This document shows positions 8,022 to 14,850 of a stretch of 62,748 nt of DNA, piece by piece. Under the pieces are notes generated by a model, which saw only the letters and a program-made list of their open reading frames with translations, was not told where the DNA came from and did not search any database. Within the stretch, counting starts at the first letter, position 1, and each line of letters starts with the position of its first letter. This DNA comes from JBAPRR01 sp049281195 (GTDB lineage Bacteria > Actinomycetota > Acidimicrobiia > Acidimicrobiales > CAVXTF01), in NCBI GenBank assembly GCA_049281195.1, contig JBAPRR010000277.1, forward strand, positions 1 to 62,748, in the 5' to 3' direction. Both the position numbers and the translations under genes were made by a program.

Positions 8022-8096
8022 CCTCAATCCGTCCCATCCTCAAAAGTCGACATCCTCAGAGCGACCCATCCTCAGTGCGACCCATCTTCAGAGCGT
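8017..8096. repeat. Five degenerate tandem copies of about 16 bp upstream of the sigma gene
   Basis: Units at 8017-8032, 8033-8050, 8051-8064, 8065-8080 and 8081-8096 share CCCATCCTCAG-GCGA on the plus strand. Read on the gene strand each unit contains GAGGATG(GG) or a close variant, i.e. a purine run directly before ATG. The first unit contains the chosen sigma start. The array fills most of the 96-nt gap between the CMD-like stop and the sigma start. Confidence 0.85.
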
Positions 8097-8117
8097 CCGA
8101 ACCCGACCGGCTCCCGA

Positions 8118-8711
8118 TCAGCCGGCTTCCGCGTGAAGCGGTCGCGGCTTAGACAGGCCCTGCGGAAGCTCGCACTTATCCGAGAAGCCTTCGCTACGAA
8201 GTCCGACGCCCGCATTGATCCGGGAACGGAAGTTCTCGAGGGCGACCCAGGTAACGAGCTCTGTGATCTGTTCGTCGGAGAAGTACTGGTGAAGGCGTCC
8301 GATGAGGTCCTCGCTTAATACGACCGGAGTGGCCGTGGCGCACTCGGCGTACTCGAGGACGGCGCGCTCGCGCTCTTCGTAGACGTCACTGGTGCGCCAG
8401 CGGAAGACGTCGCGGACCTTCTGGGGGTCGACGCCATTCTGCATTCCTTCGAAGTATCCGAAGTCGGTGCACCACGAGCAGCCGATCGCACCCGCTGAGG
8501 ACTGGATGGCGAGCCACCGAAGGTGCGGATCGATCTTCTTCCAACTCCGCTCGGCAATTGTCTCGATCGCCCCGTATGCCACAAGGACTCCCCGGTGGTT
8601 CGCGGTGGCCCGCACGGGATCGACGACTCTCTTGAAAGTCCGTCTCGAGTAGCGGAACGCCATCCTCTGCACGAATCCGTGCGGCTTTTCGACAAGGGCC
8701 ACATTCGCCAT
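8118..8711 (-). CDS. Carboxymuconolactone decarboxylase/AhpD-like protein, ECF41 partner
   Basis: 197-aa CMD-family protein with the AhpD-type redox motif GAIGCSWCTDFGY (Cys78, Cys81) and the downstream helix LEYAECATATPVVLSEDLIGRLHQYFSDEQITELVTWVALENFRSRIN. CMD/AhpD-like proteins act as thiol peroxidase or reductase partners; the true substrate of this branch is unknown. In ECF41 systems such a gene sits beside the sigma gene and is its main target. The same order is seen here, with a candidate ECF41 promoter at 8768-8794. The ATG at 8711 is preceded by the purine-rich run AGGAGAGGAGA, a good ribosome site. Confidence 0.88.
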   Translation of the reverse strand: MANVALVEKPHGFVQRMAFRYSRRTFKRVVDPVRATANHRGVLVAYGAIETIAERSWKKIDPHLRWLAIQSSAGAIGCSWCTDFGYFEGMQNGVDPQKVRDVFRWRTSDVYEERERAVLEYAECATATPVVLSEDLIGRLHQYFSDEQITELVTWVALENFRSRINAGVGLRSEGFSDKCELPQGLSKPRPLHAEAG

Positions 8712-8767
8712 CTCGTCTCTCCTCTCCTGTGCTCTCTTCCCCGGTGCTTGTTGGTCTCGAACAGAGA

Positions 8768-8794
8768 GACGGAGAAAGCCTGAGCTCTGTGACC
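8768..8794 (-). promoter_or_regulatory. Candidate ECF41-dependent promoter of the CMD-like gene
   Basis: Read on the minus strand: GGTCACA (8794-8788), a 16-bp spacer, then CGTC (8771-8768), about 57 bp upstream of the ATG at 8711. The motif I recall for ECF41 is TGTCACA-N16-CGTC; this differs at one base and has the exact spacing. Confidence 0.6.
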
Positions 8795-8833
8795 GATCCG
8801 GCGAAGATCTACAACTTTCGCAACTGCCGGCGG

Positions 8834-9982
8834 CTACCTGCAGAGCCGATCCAGCGTGGCGTTCGCCTCACTGACAATGCCAGCCACAAGCTCGGCCACC
8901 GTCGGCAGCGAATCGATCGTCCCGACCACCTGCCCGGTCGGAAGGACACCGACATCGGTGCGCCCGTCGACCAGGGCGGCCTTGGTCATCATGGGGGCGT
9001 TGGCAGCCATCACCACCTGCGCCCACGACAGGTCGCTCGACTTCTTCATGGCCAAGCCTTCTCGCAACAGAGAAAGCATCGAGTCACCGGTCTGTCGGGA
9101 AAAGCTCAAAGCGTTGCGGGCTGCGCGCGGCATCGCCGCGAATCTGCCCGCCCCTTCAAGATGTCCTATGAGATCTGTGCATACAACCCTCTGCGGGGCG
9201 CCGTCGACTGCTCGGGTCACCACCGTGCCGGTGACGGGAGTGGCGAGATATAAGGCCTTCACCTCGTCTGGAACGGTGCTCTCCTTAGTGAGGAGGAAGC
9301 GCGTTCCCATCGCTATTCCCGAGGCGCCCCACGCGAGGGCGGCCACCAATCCGGCGCCCGAATGAAAACCGCCCGCGGCGACCACCCCCACTCGGTCAGC
9401 TACGGCCTCCACTATCTGCGGAACAAGAAGTGTGGTCGGGATCTCACCGGTGTGTCCCCCACCTTCTGCTCCCTGGGCGATGACCAGGTCCACTCCCCAC
9501 TCGGCCACCTTCTCGGCATGGCGCCGGGCGCCGACGGTAGGCATGACCACGATGCCGGCGTCGCGCAGCTGCTTGACGAGATCGGGGCGCGGAGCCTGAG
9601 CGAAGCTCGCCACCCGCACCTTCGACTGGATCAGGAGCGACACCCGCTCGGCGATGTCCGGGGAGTCGGTGCGCAGGTTCACGCCGAACGGGGCTTCGGT
9701 GCGCGACCTGACCTCGCCGATGGCACCGCGCAGCTGCTCGAGGGTCATGGTGGCCGAAGCCAGGATCCCGAGCGCTCCGGCCTCTGCCGTCGCCGACACG
9801 AGGCGCGCCCCGGCGACCCAACCCATCCCGGTCTGAACGATCGGATACCTGACGCCAGCCAGTTCGGTCAGCTTGGTCTGCAGTGCCGGATGCGGCTGCT
9901 CCGGAACGCCCCGCATGCCGGAATCGGTCCGTGCGCCGGAATCGGTGCGCGCACCCGAGTCTGTCTCGTCTCCCGAGCTCAC
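8834..9982 (-). CDS. ipdC: IpdC-like flavin-dependent reductase (nitronate-monooxygenase fold)
   Basis: 382-aa TIM-barrel flavoprotein of the 2-nitropropane dioxygenase family (RYPIVQTGMGWVAG, FGVNLRTD, VIAQGAEGGGHTGEI, VVAAGGFHSGAGLVAALAWGASGIAMGTRFL). In mycobacteria the homologue next to ipdAB is IpdC (Rv3553), needed for ring C/D steroid breakdown. Gene order echA20-ipdA-ipdB-ipdC is kept here, so the assignment rests on both sequence and context. The start overlaps the end of ipdB by 4 bp (ATGA). The first 27 residues are not conserved and hold three near-copies of a DSGART motif from an 18-bp tandem repeat (9917-9952). Confidence 0.88.
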   Translation of the reverse strand: MSSGDETDSGARTDSGARTDSGMRGVPEQPHPALQTKLTELAGVRYPIVQTGMGWVAGARLVSATAEAGALGILASATMTLEQLRGAIGEVRSRTEAPFGVNLRTDSPDIAERVSLLIQSKVRVASFAQAPRPDLVKQLRDAGIVVMPTVGARRHAEKVAEWGVDLVIAQGAEGGGHTGEIPTTLLVPQIVEAVADRVGVVAAGGFHSGAGLVAALAWGASGIAMGTRFLLTKESTVPDEVKALYLATPVTGTVVTRAVDGAPQRVVCTDLIGHLEGAGRFAAMPRAARNALSFSRQTGDSMLSLLREGLAMKKSSDLSWAQVVMAANAPMMTKAALVDGRTDVGVLPTGQVVGTIDSLPTVAELVAGIVSEANATLDRLCR

Positions 9983-10749
9983 CCGGAGAGCTCCCGGTCA
10001 CGCGTGGACTCCGGGTCGAGCACCTCCCTCAAGATCCGAAGCTCATCGTCGTTAGGCGTACGGGTCGTCGGAACTTCCTCCCCGACCACCAACTCGAAGC
10101 CGGTCGCCGCTGTGACGTCGGCCACGCTGACACCTGGGTGAACGGAACGAAGCCGCATCGAGTGATCAGGCGTATCGAAGTCGAAGACACCGAGATTCGA
10201 CACCACCAACGTCACATGGTGGAAGCGCGCGGCTTCACCAAGTTCCGAAGCACGGTCGTAACCGACACCACAGACAAAGTCCACGTGGTCCACGAAGGTC
10301 CGCGGCGAGTGGTTCGGGACCCAGTAGCTGGTCCGGTGGTTGATGCTGTTACCTGGGGCCCCCCGAACACCGATCAGCTGAACCTTCGGACGCGCCCAGT
10401 CTCCGATCTGACTGAAGTTGTGGTTGCCGTAACGGTCGATCTGCGACGCCATCATCATGATGTGCCGACGCCCTGACCACAGCACGTCGAAGACGCGGCG
10501 ATAAGGCATCCACGCCTCGACCACCTGCTCTGCCTTTCCGGCGGAGATCCCCGGCGTGTTCGCCATTAGTGCGGCTTCACCGTCGGTCAGTACGAGGTCA
10601 GGTTCGAATGTGAGTCGGGCGAGGCGCGCTCCCAACGCTGCAACGGTGCCGAACGGGCTGGCCATCACTTCGCCGTCGCCGCGCCAGGCTTCCGCGCAGG
10701 CGACAACACACATCTCGGCCTTTGTGACTTCTGCTCCCATCTCCTTCAC
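9979..10749 (-). CDS. ipdB: IpdB: beta subunit of the ring-C-opening CoA-ester hydrolase (class I CoA-transferase fold)
   Basis: 256-aa beta subunit of the class I CoA-transferase superfamily. It closely follows mycobacterial IpdB: ARLARLTFEPDLVLTDGEAALMANTP, EAWMPYRRVFDVLWSGRRHIMMMASQIDRYGNHN, RGAPGNSINHRTSYWVPNHSPRTFVDHVDFVCGVGYD, SNLGVFDFDTPDHSMRLRSVHPGVS. IpdAB is known to hydrolyse the last ring of the HIP-derived CoA ester COCHEA-CoA rather than transfer CoA. Start GTG at 10749 overlaps the ipdA stop (GTGA); internal ATGs at 10740 and 10713 are alternatives. The overlap implies coupled synthesis of the two subunits. Confidence 0.93.
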   Translation of the reverse strand: MKEMGAEVTKAEMCVVACAEAWRGDGEVMASPFGTVAALGARLARLTFEPDLVLTDGEAALMANTPGISAGKAEQVVEAWMPYRRVFDVLWSGRRHIMMMASQIDRYGNHNFSQIGDWARPKVQLIGVRGAPGNSINHRTSYWVPNHSPRTFVDHVDFVCGVGYDRASELGEAARFHHVTLVVSNLGVFDFDTPDHSMRLRSVHPGVSVADVTAATGFELVVGEEVPTTRTPNDDELRILREVLDPESTRDRELSG

Positions 10750-11657
10750 CGACCCCCGCCCGTGCCAGCGTCAGATCTCGCTCCAGCGGCCGATCCTGCG
10801 CCGGCTCGGACCTGCGCCTGGTACCCGGCTTCGTCCACATCGAGATATCGGGTCGTGAACTCGGCCCACGAATCCGCGTCACCTGCTGCTTTTACATAGG
10901 AGCGCTGGAAGGTCTCGTCGCGTTCGTAGTCGGGAGTGCAACTGGTGAAATGTGCTCCTCCCGGAGCCTCCACCACCGCGTCAGTGAGCATTCGGTGGAT
11001 CAATATCGACTGAACGGGACCCTCCTTCGGAAGGTCACCCGGTTCGACTATCCGTTCTGCAGTCACGAATCGGGCATCGGCCGCCCCGAGCATCACGTCG
11101 TCGAAGAAGGGATCAGGCCCGAGCATCTGAGCGTTGCCGTTTCGGTCGGCCCGGTTCATGTGCACGAACGCAGCGTCGAGCCGTAGGGCGGGCACCGCAA
11201 CGAGGTCCTCGAACGATCCGTCGGGTGCCGGGTAGGGAGATCTCACGGTGTGGATGTCGGTGTTCGCCCGAAGGACGTCCGATCCGAGCCCGGCTCGTGT
11301 CGGGAGGAACGGCAGGCGCTGGGCGGCTGCCAACAGCCCCAGGTAGAACATGCCTTCATCCATCTGGGACCCTTCAACCGTCCCGGCTTGACGAGCTGAA
11401 CGGAAATGCGGGTCGAGGGCGATCGAATCCAAGGTCACGAAGCCGTAGACCACCTTGCGGACCTTCCCCGCCGAGCAGAGCAGTCCCACGTCAGGTCCGC
11501 CGTAAGAGACGACGGTGAGGTCGGTGATCCCGCTTCTGAGAATGGCCCTCACCACCGCCATCGGCTTGCGCCGGGATCCCCAGCCACCGAACCCGATGGT
11601 CATCCCGCTTCTGAGCTGGCCGACGACGTCGTCGAGAGTCGAGGTCTTGTCAGTCAC
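10746..11657 (-). CDS. ipdA: IpdA: alpha subunit of the ring-C-opening CoA-ester hydrolase
   Basis: 303-aa alpha subunit, very close to mycobacterial IpdA over its whole length: LRSGMTIGFGGWGSRRKPMAVVRAILRSGITDLTVVSYGGPDVGLLCSAGKV, MDEGMFYLGLLAAAQRLPFLPTRAGLGSDV, VVEAPGGAHFTSCTPDYERDE. Glu101 in MDEGM is the likely equivalent of the catalytic Glu of class I CoA transferases and IpdA. It acts with IpdB on the steroid ring C intermediate in the cytoplasm. Start GTG at 11657. The last 20 residues are an Ala/Gly/Ser tail without conservation. It lies 51 nt downstream of echA20 in the same operon. Confidence 0.95.
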   Translation of the reverse strand: MTDKTSTLDDVVGQLRSGMTIGFGGWGSRRKPMAVVRAILRSGITDLTVVSYGGPDVGLLCSAGKVRKVVYGFVTLDSIALDPHFRSARQAGTVEGSQMDEGMFYLGLLAAAQRLPFLPTRAGLGSDVLRANTDIHTVRSPYPAPDGSFEDLVAVPALRLDAAFVHMNRADRNGNAQMLGPDPFFDDVMLGAADARFVTAERIVEPGDLPKEGPVQSILIHRMLTDAVVEAPGGAHFTSCTPDYERDETFQRSYVKAAGDADSWAEFTTRYLDVDEAGYQAQVRAGAGSAAGARSDAGTGGGR

Positions 11658-11708
11658 AGCAGTCCGACGGGCTCGATCGCATCATCATGTTCAGAGTGAT
11701 TACCGAAA

Positions 11709-12467
11709 TCATCGCGTGGTGTCCGCGTCGCGCTTCTCGACGAACGCGGCACGCTGCTCATCTGCGACACCACTCACGTGGAGCTCGTAAGTGAAACCCT
11801 GCTCGAATCGATAGGAGCGTTTCACGTCCACGGGATCGATCCCGTTGAGCGATTCCTTAGCGCGACGGATGATCGTCGGGCTCTTCGCTGAGATAAGGGC
11901 CGCGACGCCGTGTGCGCGTTCCACCAATTCCTCTGAGCGGACCACTTCGAGGATGGAGCCGTAGTGCTGAAGCTCGGCTGCGGTTGCGGTTCCCGCGGTG
12001 TACACCATCGATCGCATCCGGTGCTGCGGGACGAGACGTGCAAGGTGGGTGGCTGCGCCGAGTGCTCCGCGATCCACCTCGGGGAGCCCGAACGTCGCAT
12101 CCTCGGAGGCGACGATGATGTCGGCGTTTCCTATGAGCCCGATCCCCCCGCCCAGGCAGAAGCCGTTCACGGCGGCCACCACCGGAACCTCGCAGTCGTA
12201 AACCGCGGCGAAGGCGGCCGCGCAGCCGCGGTTCACGCCGACGAGCGCTTCATCTCCCCGAGCCTGGATCTCCTTGATGTCGACGCCGGCGCAAAAACCT
12301 CGGCCTTCGGAACGCAGTACGACCACTCGGGTCTCGGGATCCCTTCCCGCGGACAACAGTGCATCCGCCAACCCGAACCAGCTCGCAACATCGAGAGCAT
12401 TCACAGGCGGGATATTCATGACCACGTCGGTGATCCCGGGTTGTAGCCGCTGCACCTCAATGCCCAT
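11709..12467 (-). CDS. echA20: EchA20-like enoyl-CoA hydratase/isomerase-fold ring D hydrolase
   Basis: 252-aa crotonase-family protein resembling mycobacterial EchA20 nearly end to end: PPVNALDVASWFGLADAL, GRGFCAGVDIKEIQ, AVNGFCLGGGIGLIGNADIIVASEDATFGLPEVDRGALGAATHLARLVPQH and a C-terminus rich in ...EQGFTYELHVSGVADEQRAAF. EchA20 is known to open steroid ring D by hydrolysing HIEC-CoA. The ATG at 12467 was preferred over an upstream in-frame start at 12617 because it matches the family N-terminus and has GAGGT seven bases upstream. First gene of the operon echA20-ipdA-ipdB-ipdC; divergent from the SDR gene across a 98-bp region with an inverted repeat. Confidence 0.93.
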   Translation of the reverse strand: MGIEVQRLQPGITDVVMNIPPVNALDVASWFGLADALLSAGRDPETRVVVLRSEGRGFCAGVDIKEIQARGDEALVGVNRGCAAAFAAVYDCEVPVVAAVNGFCLGGGIGLIGNADIIVASEDATFGLPEVDRGALGAATHLARLVPQHRMRSMVYTAGTATAAELQHYGSILEVVRSEELVERAHGVAALISAKSPTIIRRAKESLNGIDPVDVKRSYRFEQGFTYELHVSGVADEQRAAFVEKRDADTTR

Positions 12468-12492
12468 GCGAACCTCGAATGCCCGTGCGAAC

Positions 12493-12509
12493 TCTGACGC
12501 TCCGTCAGA
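12493..12509. promoter_or_regulatory. Perfect inverted repeat (7-3-7) in the divergent echA20/SDR promoter
   Basis: TCTGACG (12493-12499) and CGTCAGA (12503-12509) flank a 3-bp spacer. The core TCTGAC-N5-GTCAGA is identical in sequence and spacing to the core of the 4106-4130 site. It lies 26 bp upstream of the echA20 ATG and 57 bp upstream of the SDR ATG. Likely operator of a regulator shared by the two halves of the catabolic island. Confidence 0.75.
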
Positions 12510-12565
12510 CAAAGGCGAGGTGCAGGGTATGCCAGCCGGTCGGTTGCCGCTAGTTTCGTGCCGCC

Positions 12566-13435
12566 ATGGGCAAACTCGACTTCTCGGGACAGCTCGACTT
12601 CTCGGGGCAGGTCGCAATCGTCACGGGAGGGTCGCGCGGGATCGGCCGTGCGATCGCCGAAGCCTTCATGGGAGCCGGAGCGGACGTCGTGGTCTGCGCG
12701 AGAAAAGACCCGGGCGCCGACGCTCCCCCCGACACGACCAGCGGTGCGCCGGTCAACGATGCGCCACCCAACGATGTGTCGGTCAACGATGCGCAGGCCA
12801 ACAAGCACAAGGCCGTGTTCATCCAAGCCGATGTCCGCGACCCCGATCAGGTGAAGCGGCTCGTCGACGAGACGACCGATCGCTTCGGCCGCCTCGACAT
12901 CCTCATCAACAACGCCGGAGGTTCACCTTCCGTGGCGGCTGCCGACGCTTCACCGCGCTTCGTGAGGTCGGTGATCGAGCTCAATCTGCTCGCACCTTTC
13001 TTTTGTGCACAAGCGGCCAACTCTGTGATGCAAAGCCAGCCCGGTGGCGGGGTGATCGTCAACATCGGAAGTGTTTCGGGATCGAGACCGTCTCCGGGAA
13101 CCGCGGCTTACGGCGCGGCGAAAGCTGCACTCGTGAGCCTCACCTCGACTCTCGCAGTCGAGTGGGCGCCCAAGGTCAGGGTCAACTGCGTCATCGGAGG
13201 CTTGATCGCCACAGAGGAAGCCGAATCCCACTATGGCGGTGCCGACGGGCTGGCCGCGGTGGCGTCCTCGGTCCCGATGGCCCGTATGGGGACCCCGGAG
13301 GACATCGCCGGCCTCTGCCTCGTCCTTGCCTCGCCGCTCACCTCCTACGTATCGGGTGCCGCCCTGGTAGCTAACGGAGCAGGGGAAAGGCCCGCATACC
13401 TCGAGGCTCTAGAACGTCACCAGACCAGCCGATAG
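12566..13435 (+). CDS. Short-chain dehydrogenase/reductase of the steroid island
   Basis: 289-aa classical SDR: TGGSRGIGRA cofactor motif, NNAG, catalytic Ser in NIGSVSG and YxxxK in YGAAKAA. Mycobacterial clusters carry SDR genes (Rv3548c, Rv3549c) in the same place beside echA20, so a steroid ring substrate is likely; the exact step is unknown. Two oddities: the N-terminus reads KLDFSGQLDFSGQ from an 18-bp tandem duplication (12575-12592 and 12593-12610), and after CARK there is a hydrophilic insertion of about 30 residues with repeated VNDA/PND units where normal SDRs go straight to the second beta strand. Start ATG at 12566. Confidence 0.88.
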   Translation: MGKLDFSGQLDFSGQVAIVTGGSRGIGRAIAEAFMGAGADVVVCARKDPGADAPPDTTSGAPVNDAPPNDVSVNDAQANKHKAVFIQADVRDPDQVKRLVDETTDRFGRLDILINNAGGSPSVAAADASPRFVRSVIELNLLAPFFCAQAANSVMQSQPGGGVIVNIGSVSGSRPSPGTAAYGAAKAALVSLTSTLAVEWAPKVRVNCVIGGLIATEEAESHYGGADGLAAVASSVPMARMGTPEDIAGLCLVLASPLTSYVSGAALVANGAGERPAYLEALERHQTSR

Positions 13436-13515
13436 TCGATCCGGGCTGCTCGACGGTCACTCCAGGCGGGTCGATGGCGAGAAAGGCCGGCCCAATTTGT
13501 CGATGAAGGGTTGAC

Positions 13516-13533
13516 GGGACCCCCTCGGGTCCC
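13516..13533 (+). terminator. Hairpin downstream of the SDR gene, terminator candidate
   Basis: GGGACCC (13516-13522) pairs with GGGTCCC (13527-13533) around a 4-nt loop, 80 nt after the SDR stop. There is no T run after it, so factor-independent termination is uncertain. Confidence 0.35.
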
Positions 13534-13699
13534 TTCGACCGAACAATTGATCCTGGGAGAGCAACAACTCTCGACTCATGTTGTGATTGCTCAGATCCTT
13601 TTAGCGTTTTACCAAGCTGATCATCCAAAATTTCACCCATCCCTGAGCCTCTCGTTACCTAAAGAAGCACCGGGCCAGAGCCGATATTTGCTCTTGAGA

Positions 13700-13717
13700 T
13701 ACGTAAACCCTTACGTA
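13700..13717. promoter_or_regulatory. Inverted repeat upstream of the EAL gene
   Basis: TACGTAA (13700-13706) and TTACGTA (13711-13717) are exact reverse complements with a 4-bp spacer. It lies 95 bp upstream of the EAL start; a transcription-factor site is the likeliest reading. Confidence 0.5.
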
Positions 13718-13742
13718 CAGAGTGAATACCGACAAAGTACCG

Positions 13743-13774
13743 AGGTCACAACTCCAAAGCGGAGTCCGTGACCT
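13743..13774 (+). promoter_or_regulatory. Stable hairpin in the EAL gene leader
   Basis: Outer stem AGGTCAC/GTGACCT (7 bp) and inner stem ACTCC/GGAGT (5 bp) with a 5-nt loop AAAGC. It ends 38 nt before the chosen GTG start. It could be an RNA control element or an attenuator; it matches no riboswitch class I know, including the c-di-GMP classes. Confidence 0.45.
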
Positions 13775-13812
13775 GGGCCTTGTGCACGCGAGCCGTAGGA
13801 CCGGAGGTGAAT

Positions 13813-14760
13813 GTGACCGCGGAGCCATCGATTGCACTGGCGGGTAAGCCAGTGCTCGAGTTCCAACCTGCGGTCGACCTGGCCACGGGCCGCCTACTGG
13901 GCATGGAGGCCCTCGTCCGATGGGAGCACCCGACCAAGGGTCGGATCGCCCCGGACATTCTGATTCCCTGGGCAGAAGAGAACGGCGACATCGTCGAGCT
14001 CAATGCCTGGGTTATGGAGGCCGCCTGCTGCGAGGCCGAGCTGTGGAGCACCGGGCTTCAGCTGGCCGTCAACTGTTCCATCATTCAGTTGCGCCGCGGC
14101 GAAGCCTCCAAGGCTGCAGTCAGCGCCCTCGAGGCGTCGGGACTCAACCCCGACCGCCTGACGATCGAGATCACGGAGCGGACGATCAATGACGATCGTG
14201 CCGCCGACGACCTCCGTGCACTCTGCGATCTGGGCGTCCACATCGCGGTCGACGACGTGGGCACCAGCTGGTCATCGCTGCAGGTCCTGCGGAAGTTCGC
14301 AATCGAGATAGTGAAGATCGACCGTGCGTTCATCAACAACCTCGAGTCCGAAGAGGGCATGAACCGCGCCATCGTCGAGGCCATCATCCACGTCGGCCAC
14401 TCGCTCGCCATGAGCACAGTCGCCGAGGGCGTCGAGTCCGCGGAGCAGGTAGCGATCTTGCGTGAGTTCGGTGCAGACGTAGGTCAGGGATACTTCTTCG
14501 CCCCGCCGCTTCGGCAAGACGACGCTCACAAGCTGGCTACTTCTGAGCCCCGGCCGATCTTCTCGCTCGGCCCCGGCCGCGAAGCCAGTGAGTCGGCGAA
14601 GCTCGTCCAGCAGGCGAACTTCACGCTCGCTCCGTCCGACAGGCTGCCTACAAGGCGTCTCGGGGACGTCCCGATGTCAGCTCTGGCATCGACTCCCGCA
14701 GGTTCCACGTCTTCGGCGAACGGCTCGGCCCAGGGCACCTCGACCGCGAAGGCGTCCTAG
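13813..14760 (+). CDS. EAL-domain cyclic-di-GMP phosphodiesterase
   Basis: 315-aa stand-alone EAL protein. The sequence keeps E32-A33-L34 in MEALVRWEHP, the metal ligands in LAVNCS and IEITER, the DD motif as AVDDVGTSWSSL (usual form DDFGTGYSSL), KIDRAFI, AEGVES and GQGYFFAPPL. All catalytic acidic residues appear present, so hydrolysis of cyclic di-GMP is expected, though loop 6 is altered (DDVGTSW). No transmembrane or sensor domain is seen; the C-terminal 80 residues are Ser/Ala-rich and probably disordered. The start is GTG at 13813 because GGAGG lies 5 nt upstream; an in-frame GTG at 13768 falls inside the leader hairpin. No GGDEF partner is nearby. Confidence 0.88.
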   Translation: MTAEPSIALAGKPVLEFQPAVDLATGRLLGMEALVRWEHPTKGRIAPDILIPWAEENGDIVELNAWVMEAACCEAELWSTGLQLAVNCSIIQLRRGEASKAAVSALEASGLNPDRLTIEITERTINDDRAADDLRALCDLGVHIAVDDVGTSWSSLQVLRKFAIEIVKIDRAFINNLESEEGMNRAIVEAIIHVGHSLAMSTVAEGVESAEQVAILREFGADVGQGYFFAPPLRQDDAHKLATSEPRPIFSLGPGREASESAKLVQQANFTLAPSDRLPTRRLGDVPMSALASTPAGSTSSANGSAQGTSTAKAS

Positions 14761-14850
14761 CCGTTTTCGCTGCTCTGCCCCGTCTGGGGGCAGGTGCTCA
14801 GAAATACAAAAGTGGTCGCCGGTCCCGGTGACGTGGTTCGATACTCCCCC

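Larger units (their letters stand above)
13436..13812. other. Intergenic leader region of the EAL gene, 377 nt
   Basis: No gene of its own. From left to right it holds a GC hairpin (13516-13533), an AT-richer stretch around 13590-13690, an inverted repeat (13700-13717) and a strong two-part hairpin (13743-13774) that would lie in the 5' leader of the EAL gene. The AT-richer part is where a promoter is most likely, but no clear -35/-10 pair was assigned. Confidence 0.5.

Noticed and set aside
8017..8096. CRISPR-like array
   Set aside because: Repeats are directly adjacent with no unique spacers and are only about 16 bp; an ordinary tandem repeat.
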